Source of the DNA: Carboxylicivirga agarovorans
Lineage (GTDB): Bacteria; Bacteroidota; Bacteroidia; Bacteroidales; Marinilabiliaceae
NCBI RefSeq assembly: GCF_050589845.1
Contig: NZ_JBNGPA010000002.1
Span: 186,001-250,000, forward strand
Length of the DNA: 64,000 nucleotides
Reading direction: 5' to 3'
Part shown: one piece after another, positions 15,561 to 24,217 of the stretch
Layout of the letters: each line of letters begins with the position of its first letter
Position numbering within the stretch: the stretch's first letter is position 1
Position numbers and translations under genes: made by a program
The notes under the pieces: model-generated
Told to the model about the DNA's origin: nothing
Seen by the model: only the letters and a program-made list of their open reading frames with translations
Database searches by the model: none

Positions 15561-17624
15561 CTAGAAGAATTTACTTCTTTCGTCAGTGATTTCAGCTTTG
15601 CTGCGAATTGCTTCAACAGCCTGATAATCTACTTTGAAACCATTACTCTGCTTTAATTGTGACAGCTCAGCTGCAACATCAGTAGTATTTTCAGTTGTAT
15701 TGTTAACTTTTACAACATATACACCATTGTTTCCGGCAACCGGCTGGCTTAGTTCGCCAGTTTTTGAGCTTGTAGCTAAAGCAACTAATGCAGGCTCAAC
15801 ACCAGCGCCAGGAACCTGGAATGCTCCAAAGTCAATCTGGCTGGCACTCATTACCTCACTATTAATAGCTGAAGCCAAAGCATTAATATCATTACCTTGC
15901 TTTTTGCTGTTCAACTTAGCAATCAGCTGTTCAGCCTTCTTGTCGTTACGCAATTTTCTCTCAATAGAACCTTTAACGGCTGCTACAGACTGGTAACCCT
16001 CTTCTTTTGCTTCCGTTAAGAAAGCAATGATGTAAGAATCGCCAAATTCAAAAATGTCAGACATATCATTGATATCTGCTTCAAACGCCCAACGAACCAT
16101 CTCACGCGAGTGTTTCATGTTGTTGACAGTACGGTCATTAGCTTTGATGCTTCTGCCATAGCGCTTAACCAGGTTATCGGTGCTGATTGCTTCATCAAAC
16201 TTCTCAATGGTGTTGTTTAATGATGCAAATTTAGCAGCTTGTGCATATACCTGCTGATTTGTTTTTGTGCTAAAAGTAATGTTACGCTCTAAAGTAGCAA
16301 TATTGTATTTTGTTACAGGCTTACCTTTATCCTGAACGTTGATAATGTGAATGCCAAATTGTGATTCAACCTTAACAATTGCTCCTTTGTTGTTTTCGAA
16401 ACAAGCATCGTTGAAAGGCTTAACCATTGTTCCTTCAGCAAACCAGCCTAGGTCACCACCGTTAATGGCAGAACCCTGATCGCTTGAATTGGCGCGTGCA
16501 ATCTCAGCAAAATCAGCACCACCTTTAACCAAGGCAAATAAGCTATCTGCCAATACAGGATCGTTAACTAAGATATGGCGTGCTTTAACTGAATCAGGTA
16601 TTTGCTTGATCGCAACAATACGAGATAACTTGTATGTTTCATTTTCGAGGTAAGGACCGTATACTTCGTTAACTGAAGCGCCCTGAACAAAACCTTGCAT
16701 GGTTGAGCTTAACTGCTCAAACTTAAGGTTGCGGTCGATGTAGTTAGACTCAGAGTTCATGTTCACATACTGAACGGCATCTGTTTCAGGGTTTTCGAAT
16801 TCAATTTTTGATTTCTCAATCCATTCTTTAGCCATCATACGATCTTCTTCAGAAGGCTTAACATCAAACGCTACATAAACAACGTCGCGGGTTGCTTCCT
16901 GCTTGTAGTTTTCTTTGTGAGCGTTATAGTAGTCTTTTACTTCTCCTTCAGATACAGAAACAGTTGAATCAGGAACTGATGAGTAACGTTGCACTACAAA
17001 ATCAAAGTCAACCTTGTTTTGCTTCGCCTTAGCCTCTGCTTCAGCCTGTGCAGTTGTTACAAACATTCCTTTTTTGATTAAATCGCGGTATTTTGCAAAC
17101 AAACGCTCTTTCTTGATCTGCTTCTCAAGGAATAACCAGTAGAAGTTAGCGTTTGGATCCAGGTTTTTCTGCTGAAGGAAGTTCATTACTTGTTCTTTGT
17201 CAAATAATCCGGTTTGCGGATTAGTGAACATCTGACGAATCTGCGGATGTACATTTTTACCCGTTGCCATCTCAAAAATTTCATCAGCAGTAACAGCTAT
17301 ACCTAATTCTTCATATTTGGCATCCATGATAATGTCCTGAACCATTTGGTTCCAGGCCTGCTCACGAATCTGGTATGAAGTATTTTCATCTAATGCTGAA
17401 GAACGTGAGTTTAATTTATAGTAGTCTTCCAACTCCGTTACGTAGCTCTGGTATTCAGGATAAGAAACTGAAGTACCATTAATTTCAGCAATCTGCATGT
17501 TACGTCGTCTAAAAATGGAATCTCCCGAACTCATCAAATCTCCCAAAAGGAAAGCCGCAAGTCCAATCGCAATCACGATAATGAGTAATCCAGATTTATT
17601 TCTAATTCTCTCTAATGTTGCCAT
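15561..17624 (-). CDS. PpiD-like peptidylprolyl isomerase / chaperone
   Basis: The 687-residue protein has one N-terminal membrane helix (about residues 12-29), a SurA_N_3-type chaperone region, and a parvulin domain at about residues 343-432 (VKARHILVNDPVLADSLF, NGGDLGWFAEGTMVKPFND, ESQFGIHIINVQDK). It would be anchored in the inner membrane and help newly exported outer membrane proteins fold, as PpiD does. Length agrees with PpiD homologues of Bacteroidota. It is the last gene of a minus-strand envelope block (CoaX, outer-membrane barrel, TPR, LptC, CorC-like), separated from the CorC-like gene by 116 bases. Confidence 0.92.
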   Translation of the reverse strand: MATLERIRNKSGLLIIVIAIGLAAFLLGDLMSSGDSIFRRRNMQIAEINGTSVSYPEYQSYVTELEDYYKLNSRSSALDENTSYQIREQAWNQMVQDIIMDAKYEELGIAVTADEIFEMATGKNVHPQIRQMFTNPQTGLFDKEQVMNFLQQKNLDPNANFYWLFLEKQIKKERLFAKYRDLIKKGMFVTTAQAEAEAKAKQNKVDFDFVVQRYSSVPDSTVSVSEGEVKDYYNAHKENYKQEATRDVVYVAFDVKPSEEDRMMAKEWIEKSKIEFENPETDAVQYVNMNSESNYIDRNLKFEQLSSTMQGFVQGASVNEVYGPYLENETYKLSRIVAIKQIPDSVKARHILVNDPVLADSLFALVKGGADFAEIARANSSDQGSAINGGDLGWFAEGTMVKPFNDACFENNKGAIVKVESQFGIHIINVQDKGKPVTKYNIATLERNITFSTKTNQQVYAQAAKFASLNNTIEKFDEAISTDNLVKRYGRSIKANDRTVNNMKHSREMVRWAFEADINDMSDIFEFGDSYIIAFLTEAKEEGYQSVAAVKGSIERKLRNDKKAEQLIAKLNSKKQGNDINALASAINSEVMSASQIDFGAFQVPGAGVEPALVALATSSKTGELSQPVAGNNGVYVVKVNNTTENTTDVAAELSQLKQSNGFKVDYQAVEAIRSKAEITDERSKFF

Positions 17625-17740
17625 TCTGTTATTACTTATAAAATTATGTAGATTTTAAAATCAGGTTACGAATATACAAAAAAATGGGACATGCGATAAG
17701 GGCCTTTCATCTTTGCCGGAAGAAAGTTTTTTATTAACGA

Positions 17741-19006
17741 TTAATCGGCTTCGAAACTCACTTTCACTAACTCTATTCGTGCATTGCTCGCTTCTAAAAT
17801 CTGAAAGGTAAATTGTCCTATTTTGATGATGTCGTTTATTTCAGGAATGGACTGGTTGTGAAAAAGGATGAGTCCGGCAATGGTCTCATAATCATCTGAT
17901 TGTGGAAGTGAAATGGGGTATTTCTCATTGAGGTAATCTATTTCCAGCCGTGCCGAGAATCGGTATTCGCTATCACTAACCTGTTCTTCAATATGTTCTA
18001 ATATATCGTGCTCATCATTTATTTCACCGAAAATCTCTTCCAGTATATCTTCAAGGGTAACAATACCTGCAGTTCCTCCAAATTCGTCAACAACAAGCGC
18101 AATACTTTTGTGTTCTTTGGTAAAAAGTTCAAGTACTTTGTTGGCAGTCATCGTTTCAGGGATGATTGATATCGGGCTAACGATGTTTCTTAGCTTCTTT
18201 GGGTTTTTAAAGAGGGATGAAACATGAACATAGCCAATGATATTGTCGATACTGTCTTTGTAAACCAGTATTTTAGAAAGCCCTGTTTCCATAAACTGTT
18301 TACGCAAAGGCTCTAATTCGTCGTTTACTTCAATTACCTGTAATTCAGTTCGGGGAATAATGCATTCGCGAATTTTCAGCTTGGAGAAATCCAATGCGTT
18401 TTTCAATAATTTAATCTCATTGGCACCTTCATCATCCTTATCACTCTTCTCATGGTGTTCTGTAAGTAAGTTGTCCAGGTCAACCTTACTAAGCATCCAG
18501 TTGCCTTGTTCGGGCACGGAACGGGCTTTTAAGAGCGATTTAATGATGAAATCAGATACGCCCATGGTTAATCTGCTTATGGGATAAAAAAACGTATAGA
18601 AGAAAAGTAATGGAACAGCAAAGACATTAAGAATGAAAGTGGGATGAATGCGAAAGAGGGTTTTGGGTAAAAATTCTGCTGTAATCAGTATTATCAGCGT
18701 TGAAAAGGCGGTTTGACTTAATAATATGGCAATGTCTGATTGGAAATATTGGCTAATGGTTGGTTTAATCAACTCAGCCATATTTAAACCATAAATAACT
18801 AAAGCAACGTTGTTGCCAATTAAAATGGTGGAAAGAAATATACCAGGATTACGTACAAAACGATCAATGATTCGTGCCGGTATTGGATATTTCTTTTTGT
18901 TTAACTCCAGCAATAGTTTGTTAGAGCTAAAAAAAGCCATTTCACACCCCGAGAAAAAAGCGGATAGCAACAGGGTAAGAGCAATAGTTATTATGTATTC
19001 ATTCAT
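17741..19006 (-). CDS. CorC/HlyC family (GldE-like) transmembrane CBS-domain protein
   Basis: The 421-residue protein has an N-terminal DUF21/CNNM membrane domain with four hydrophobic segments (for example IALTLLLSAFFSGCEMAFF and TLIILITAEFLPKTLF), a CBS-domain pair from about residue 205 (MIPRTELQVIEV-like segment, here IIPRTELQVIEV), GGTAGIVTLEDILEEIFGEI, and a C-terminal CorC_HlyC domain. Such proteins act in magnesium or cobalt homeostasis; the Bacteroidota paralogue GldE is linked to gliding and secretion. Sequence does not separate these roles. The gene follows lptC by 54 bases in the same direction. Confidence 0.88.
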   Translation of the reverse strand: MNEYIITIALTLLLSAFFSGCEMAFFSSNKLLLELNKKKYPIPARIIDRFVRNPGIFLSTILIGNNVALVIYGLNMAELIKPTISQYFQSDIAILLSQTAFSTLIILITAEFLPKTLFRIHPTFILNVFAVPLLFFYTFFYPISRLTMGVSDFIIKSLLKARSVPEQGNWMLSKVDLDNLLTEHHEKSDKDDEGANEIKLLKNALDFSKLKIRECIIPRTELQVIEVNDELEPLRKQFMETGLSKILVYKDSIDNIIGYVHVSSLFKNPKKLRNIVSPISIIPETMTANKVLELFTKEHKSIALVVDEFGGTAGIVTLEDILEEIFGEINDEHDILEHIEEQVSDSEYRFSARLEIDYLNEKYPISLPQSDDYETIAGLILFHNQSIPEINDIIKIGQFTFQILEASNARIELVKVSFEAD

Positions 19007-19060
19007 GTATGAGCAAGACGTATTAAAAAGGAAAGATAGGAAAAAGTTGTTAAACGGCTT

Positions 19061-19639
19061 CTATTCTTCAAACTCAAGATCTCCCTGCAGATTGTTGATA
19101 TGCCATTTTTCCATTTTTTCATCAGATTCAAACCCTGTGCCGGTATATACACTGCCTTCTTGGTTGATAGACACAAACTTGTCGGAATAGATACGTTTGT
19201 TTTTGGTATCCCAAAATAGTTGCTCGGTATTTAATACTTCACCCTTGCGGTTCATGGCTTCGACATCAATATTAAGTTCCCATAGCCTTTTGTCTTCATA
19301 ATGAATGGCGTTTCTGCATTTGATCTGCGCATCAATCTCACCATTCGGCTGGTACATGATAACATGAAGCCCTTCGGGGAAATCAATATATGGTTCTTTT
19401 ACTCTGTCGTAGCGTAATACTTTTGGCGAAATTAAGCGTTGCACCACACGCCCCGAATCTGTAAGTTCCATCTCCAGTTCATCATAAATAAGAGATGGGA
19501 TTTCTTCGCGGTTTGTTATGGCGGCAATTTCCTCAGGCTTGTTAGACTGACAAGCCGATAGTAAAAAATAAACAGCAAGCAGTACAATACTGCTTGCTGT
19601 ATATGTTGATTTAATTCTATTTCTAAATAAAGGTATCAA
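19061..19639 (-). CDS. lptC: LPS export ABC transporter periplasmic protein LptC
   Basis: The 192-residue protein has an N-terminal hydrophobic segment ending in LLSAC, which could be a lipobox, followed by the LptC/KdsC-associated beta-jellyroll: LEMELTDSGRVVQRLISPKVLRY, DAQIKCRNAIHYEDKRLWEL, NTEQLFWDTKNKRIYSDKFV and GTGFESDEKMEKW. LptC bridges LptBFG and LptA in moving lipopolysaccharide across the periplasm. No ATG is available before the signal segment; the start is TTG at 19639, four bases after the stop of the TPR gene, which suggests translational coupling. Confidence 0.88.
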   Translation of the reverse strand: MIPLFRNRIKSTYTASSIVLLAVYFLLSACQSNKPEEIAAITNREEIPSLIYDELEMELTDSGRVVQRLISPKVLRYDRVKEPYIDFPEGLHVIMYQPNGEIDAQIKCRNAIHYEDKRLWELNIDVEAMNRKGEVLNTEQLFWDTKNKRIYSDKFVSINQEGSVYTGTGFESDEKMEKWHINNLQGDLEFEE

Positions 19640-19643
19640 AGCT

Positions 19644-21002
19644 TTATTTTTTAGCTCTTACAGTTGTTGTTACACTAATCCAACCCCCTACATTGTACGA
19701 ATCACCTACTTTTAGTCCCTGGAAGAAGATCTCTTCAGTGTTAGGGAAGTACTGCGAATAAAGGGCTATGTTCTCATTAGCTTCTGCTAATGCTTCAGCA
19801 TCTACAGACTTGGCCTTCTGAAACTGGTCTACTGCAGCCCAGTATACGGTTTTCTTTTCAAATTCTTTACTTCCGTATGATGATGCTCCTGCCGCGTATG
19901 CTTTACCAATTAAAATGTAAGGAGCACCCCAGTCGCCGCGTAATGCTATTGCTTTGCGGGCTTCTGCTCTTGTTTTGCTGTACTGCTTTTTAGACATGTA
20001 GATCAAACCAAGTGTATTGTGGTATTTAGCCTTACTTAATGGGTCTTCTTCTAAAGTAATGGCCTCGGTAAGGAAACCAATAGCTTTGTCAGAATCACCT
20101 GTTTTCATGTACATACGAGATAAACCAAAGGCAGATGAAGCTGAAGGCTCGATCTTGTGAAGGTATTCTGATGACTGGTAAAATAATTCAGACTCACCAC
20201 AGTCACCTTTTGCCAACAGGCGGTTAACACGCTTCAACCACGCAAGGTCAGTTGTGTGATCAGCTAATTGAGGACCAAAAATTTCAGCTAAAGTTTCACA
20301 GTTAGCGGCTCCGCTTTGCGCGAATAATCCTTCTACCTGGTTAATTACTTCCTGTAATTTTGGCTTGTTAGCTTCCTTAGTTGCTTCTTTCTGCTTACCA
20401 AGTGTCGTTGTAACATTAGTATAAACCTCAACTAATTTTTCTCCTGATAAAGCATCCATTTTATACATGGCAGCACTGTTGGCCATATAAGTTAGTAATG
20501 CAGGAGGTTGAGTTCTGTTACCAAGTTGTTTGTATCCATCCTCTAATAAAGGCTGAGCTTCTTTGATTACCTCAGGATTGTTACGGTTGTAGCGCAACAT
20601 AGTAATGGCCTTTTTACCCATGATATAAGCGGTAGGGTACTTTTTGTCATTACCAAAGTATTTGGCGCGCTGGTCGTAAACTTTCATTAAAAGATCATAG
20701 TACTCAGCTTTTTTAGCTGCATCTTTTTCCTTTCGGTAAAGAGATTCTACGATTCTCTCACCGTGAGAGTATAAGTTTTTGTTTGAAGCCGGGCATTCGT
20801 TAAATGCAATTTCCCACTTTGGAAACGCTTCAGCGTAATTTTTTTGTTTGTAATACTCGTAATAGAGTGATAGATTTTCCAAACATCTTAAGCTATCTTC
20901 ACCGTGGCCATACTTCGACCCATCTTCTACTCCCTTTTGAGCAAAAACAGAACCAGTAAATAATAGTCCTGCAATTAATAATGTAGCAATTTTCATTGGC
21001 AT
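19644..21002 (-). CDS. Periplasmic tetratricopeptide repeat protein
   Basis: The 452-residue protein has a signal peptide (MPMKIATLLIAGLLFTGSVFAQ) and helical repeats over its length; the clearest TPR units are around residues 280-400 (SAFGLSRMYMKTGDSDKAIG, YHNTLGLIYMSKKQYSKTR, GAPYILIGKAYAAG). Two ATG codons lie two codons apart; either start gives a good signal peptide. It sits between the outer-membrane barrel gene and lptC in the envelope block, so a scaffold role in envelope assembly is plausible, but no function is established from sequence. Confidence 0.85.
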   Translation of the reverse strand: MPMKIATLLIAGLLFTGSVFAQKGVEDGSKYGHGEDSLRCLENLSLYYEYYKQKNYAEAFPKWEIAFNECPASNKNLYSHGERIVESLYRKEKDAAKKAEYYDLLMKVYDQRAKYFGNDKKYPTAYIMGKKAITMLRYNRNNPEVIKEAQPLLEDGYKQLGNRTQPPALLTYMANSAAMYKMDALSGEKLVEVYTNVTTTLGKQKEATKEANKPKLQEVINQVEGLFAQSGAANCETLAEIFGPQLADHTTDLAWLKRVNRLLAKGDCGESELFYQSSEYLHKIEPSASSAFGLSRMYMKTGDSDKAIGFLTEAITLEEDPLSKAKYHNTLGLIYMSKKQYSKTRAEARKAIALRGDWGAPYILIGKAYAAGASSYGSKEFEKKTVYWAAVDQFQKAKSVDAEALAEANENIALYSQYFPNTEEIFFQGLKVGDSYNVGGWISVTTTVRAKK

Positions 21003-21026
21003 GGTATTCTGGTTTTTGTATTAGTT

Positions 21027-22370
21027 TTAATCAAATTTCCGTTTCCTGAACCAATACTCATGTAATGTAAGGTTCATTGTAAAGCGCATATAGTTTTCTT
21101 TTACTAAACTATTGTCGGTACTGCCTCGTTGTCCCCATTCGAATGCAAGGTTGAAAGACGTTTTACTTCTTTTCAATGGTAATCCCATTCCAAAAGTTAT
21201 GCCAAAGTCTTCCAAATGATTGCCTCCTGCAGCAGCAGGGGTGATGAGGTACTCCTGTTTATAAGATGTACCAAGACGATACTTAATGCGACTAGGGTAG
21301 AAACTTGCGCTCCTGTAGTTTGGTATATATTCAAGCCCAAAGGCGAAGGTTTGCTCATCACCTATAGTAAAGGCATTTGGGTCAGTTGTTGATGTTGAGA
21401 GGCTTGGGAATTCGGTGTCACTCCACTTGGCAATACTATAGTCAGCGGTTACTGTTAACAGGTCGTCAATGTTATAGGCAACCCCGAAACCAAATTTCTC
21501 TGGCAATTCTAACGCATTTCCGTTGAATTTTGTTTCAGTAAAACTCAATGTATCTGCGTTAATTATTGTTACACCATCCTGATTAAAGTTAGTTCCGGCG
21601 GCAACTAACTTCTTTAGTTTACCTTTTACTCCTGTTTTTGGATTATAGATGGCTCCAAAAACCATGTTATGTCTATCCTTTAGTTTTAGACGATATTGAA
21701 CACCAAAGTCCATGTAAATATCATTAACAGATATCTGCTCTGATGTAACAAGTTTAAAAGCATTCGGATCGTTAGGGAACTGAGCAATGGAGTAGTGGCT
21801 TACCTTCCCGAATACATATGAGAAATGTGCACCGAATGACAGGTTATCGATCGGACTCAATGCTATTCCGGCATAGGCCTTTGTTGTGTTGCCATCACCC
21901 TGATAGTTTGATCTTGTATAATTACCATCAGTAATTGGAATGTCTGTTGATTCATTATCGTCAAAAAACTTATAACCAACCAAAGACTCGGGTTTAACAC
22001 CAATTGACATAAAGCCCCATTTGGCTACCGGGAAACCAATTGCAAAATATGAGAAGTTCATATCTGAAAACTGAGCTTCCATATCGTTGGTTTTAATCTT
22101 TTGGTCAAAACCGGTTACACCACCTTCAAAAAAGAATGAGATAGAATCCATGCTAAAATAGGAAGCAGGATTTAAATTATTCAGATTATATGAACTGCTT
22201 AGCGCAATTCCGGTATTACCCATCGCAGCATTACGGCCAAAGCCACCGTCCTGTATTTCACCAAGACCATAGCGCGAATAAGGCGAATATGTTCTGTTTT
22301 GTGCAGTAGCTGAAAATACTGTAATCGCTACTAAAAAGAAAGTTACAAGAACCTTATATATATTGTGCAT
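21027..22370 (-). CDS. Outer membrane beta-barrel protein, FadL/PorV-like, function unknown
   Basis: The 447-residue protein has a signal peptide ending ATAQ and long stretches of alternating hydrophobic residues, as in a transmembrane barrel. The start of the mature part (SPYSRYGLGEI, NAAMGNTGIALSSSYNLNNLNPASY) is typical of FadL-like and PorV-like barrels in Bacteroidota. It overlaps the end of coaX by 17 bases and precedes the TPR gene by 24, so it belongs to the same operon. The transported compound, if any, is unknown. Confidence 0.82.
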   Translation of the reverse strand: MHNIYKVLVTFFLVAITVFSATAQNRTYSPYSRYGLGEIQDGGFGRNAAMGNTGIALSSSYNLNNLNPASYFSMDSISFFFEGGVTGFDQKIKTNDMEAQFSDMNFSYFAIGFPVAKWGFMSIGVKPESLVGYKFFDDNESTDIPITDGNYTRSNYQGDGNTTKAYAGIALSPIDNLSFGAHFSYVFGKVSHYSIAQFPNDPNAFKLVTSEQISVNDIYMDFGVQYRLKLKDRHNMVFGAIYNPKTGVKGKLKKLVAAGTNFNQDGVTIINADTLSFTETKFNGNALELPEKFGFGVAYNIDDLLTVTADYSIAKWSDTEFPSLSTSTTDPNAFTIGDEQTFAFGLEYIPNYRSASFYPSRIKYRLGTSYKQEYLITPAAAGGNHLEDFGITFGMGLPLKRSKTSFNLAFEWGQRGSTDNSLVKENYMRFTMNLTLHEYWFRKRKFD

Positions 22371-23088
22371 TGTATTCTAGAATTCTGTTAAGTCCAATAA
22401 GTACTAAATTAGGATGTACAAAGATGGGATTTTTTAACTTCTGAGCAAAAAATTCTGCATCACCCCCTGTTATAATTGTTTTTAAGTGTTTGTATTGCAT
22501 TGACAATTCATTGATTAATCCATCTATTTCGAATACCACGCCATTTTGAACACCTGCCTGTATGGCGCCGGTTGTTGATTCCCCAATAAGTTGCTGATCC
22601 GGGTTTTTATCCAGTAAAGGCAGTCTGCTGGTAAATGTATTCAGTGCCTTGAAGCGCATTGCCATGCCCGGGGAAATATTTCCGCCCAGAAACTCATTGT
22701 TATCATTGACAACTTCGTAGGTAATCGCTGTGCCTGCATCAATAACCAAGAGGTTGCAATTAGCATATAAGCTGATGGCACCGGCTACTGCTGCCAGTCG
22801 ATCTTTTCCAATGGTTTCTTTTGACTGATAATGCCACTGAAAAGGTAAAGGTGTATCGGTGTTCAGTTCAACAATAGGGCAGTTGATCAGGCTAAGGTTA
22901 TTGATTAGCTCCTTATGACGATCATTAACAACCGTTGATACAATAATTCTCTCGATATGGAACTTTTCAGATAATTGTTTGACATGCTGTTTGTCAAGAA
23001 AATCCGAATAGTCGGAATGTATAAGCTGACACTGGTCAAAAATCCCGTATTTAACCTGTGTATTTCCTCTGTCAATAACTAAATTCAC
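22354..23088 (-). CDS. coaX: Type III pantothenate kinase
   Basis: CoaX phosphorylates pantothenate, the first step of coenzyme A synthesis. The 244-residue protein shows the family motifs: LVIDRGNTQVKYG at the N-terminus (phosphate-binding; Arg replaces the more usual Ile/Val), RLAAVAGAI, VIDAGTAITYEVV, GGNISPGMAMRFKAL and TTGAIQAGVQNG. The start codon is GTG at 23088; no ATG fits, and the first strand begins directly. It is the first gene of the minus-strand envelope block and overlaps the next gene by 17 bases. A TATCTTTG element at 23136-23143 may be its -7 box. Confidence 0.93.
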   Translation of the reverse strand: MNLVIDRGNTQVKYGIFDQCQLIHSDYSDFLDKQHVKQLSEKFHIERIIVSTVVNDRHKELINNLSLINCPIVELNTDTPLPFQWHYQSKETIGKDRLAAVAGAISLYANCNLLVIDAGTAITYEVVNDNNEFLGGNISPGMAMRFKALNTFTSRLPLLDKNPDQQLIGESTTGAIQAGVQNGVVFEIDGLINELSMQYKHLKTIITGGDAEFFAQKLKNPIFVHPNLVLIGLNRILEYNAQYI

Positions 23089-23135
23089 GCTAAATTGTAA
23101 CTAAACCATATTTCGTTTTACCCTAAAAACAGCTG

Positions 23136-23143
23136 CAAAGATA
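23136..23143 (-). promoter_or_regulatory. Probable -7 promoter element for coaX
   Basis: On the minus strand this reads TATCTTTG, a perfect match to the Bacteroidota -7 consensus TAnnTTTG, 48 bases before the coaX start. I found no TTG at the expected distance upstream, so the -33 box is weak or absent. Confidence 0.4.
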
Positions 23144-23184
23144 CGAATTGTCGGGGCAGCATGTTTAGATAATGATACTTTTTT

Positions 23185-24213
23185 ATGCGAAAAGTCCTTG
23201 TTGTTGAAGATGATAAGTTTATCTCGGCGATTTTTACCATGTTTTTGCGCGAGCTTGGCCATGAGATGATCGGCAGATGTGCAGAAGGAAAGGACGCTGT
23301 GGATCTTTGTCATCGTTTAAGGCCTGATGTCGTGTTGATGGATATTCACCTTGAAGGGGAATTGGATGGTATACATACGGCCGAACAGTTAAGGCGTGAA
23401 CTCGATATTCCTGTTATATATGTTTCATCAGATACAAGCAGCCAGGTGATAAAGCGGGCCATAGTATCCAATTCATATGGTTTTTTAATTAAACCTGTCA
23501 ATAAAAAGGAATTGGGGATTGCTATTGATCTGGCCTATTACAAGCATAAAGTTGACCAGGAACAAAGAGAACGGGAAAGAGGCTATCGTCAGTTTATCAG
23601 TGAAGCTTCAATGCCATTGATGATCCTGCAGGATGGGCGTATTCAGTATCTCAATAACCTGGCACTCGATCTTTTTAAAACGCATTATATGGAAGATGTT
23701 TTACTGTCTCCATACATTGATTTTATTAGTGAGAAAGATAAGGAGTGTGTCAGGCAGTTACTCGATGAATTTACCATAAACGGGCACGGATTTGATTCTG
23801 TTAATATCGCTATGAACGACGTGCATGGCCAATCCTTATATGCCCAGATATCCGGGGCTTCAATAATCTTTAATAAAAAGAAATCCCTTCAGGTGACCTT
23901 AATGGATAATAGTCAGGCTGTATATGCTAAAAAAAGAGGAGAGGTGCTACTGAACTATATGGCAAATAAACAGTTGCCATACTTTATAACCGATAGCAGG
24001 ATGAAAATTAAATCAGTTGCAGCTCATTCATTATTCGACGGTATGGAATTGAGTAACAAGCGCCTGAAGCAAATGCCTGAATCTTTTCAATTTAGTGAAA
24101 CAGATGATAAGCAGGTCATTTTCACTAATAATGGAAAACAGTTTAATTTTGGCCTGCATGAAATTTATGATGCTGCGGGTAAAGTTTATGAATTAATATT
24201 TTTACCCCAATAG
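23185..24213 (+). CDS. Response regulator with PAS-like domain
   Basis: The 342-residue protein has a receiver domain at residues 1-118: KVLVVEDDKFI with the acidic pair, phospho-acceptor Asp in DVVLMDIHL, the threonine/serine position in VIYVSSD, and the lysine of GFLIKPVNKKEL. A short linker helix (DQEQRERERGYRQFI) leads into a PAS-like domain (MPLMILQDGRIQYLNNLAL) and a second PAS-like segment near residue 250. No DNA-binding, kinase or cyclase output domain is seen, so signalling must go through protein contacts or a partner kinase elsewhere. It stands alone, convergent with mfd (4-base gap). Confidence 0.85.
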   Translation: MRKVLVVEDDKFISAIFTMFLRELGHEMIGRCAEGKDAVDLCHRLRPDVVLMDIHLEGELDGIHTAEQLRRELDIPVIYVSSDTSSQVIKRAIVSNSYGFLIKPVNKKELGIAIDLAYYKHKVDQEQRERERGYRQFISEASMPLMILQDGRIQYLNNLALDLFKTHYMEDVLLSPYIDFISEKDKECVRQLLDEFTINGHGFDSVNIAMNDVHGQSLYAQISGASIIFNKKKSLQVTLMDNSQAVYAKKRGEVLLNYMANKQLPYFITDSRMKIKSVAAHSLFDGMELSNKRLKQMPESFQFSETDDKQVIFTNNGKQFNFGLHEIYDAAGKVYELIFLPQ

Positions 24214-24217
24214 GGTT

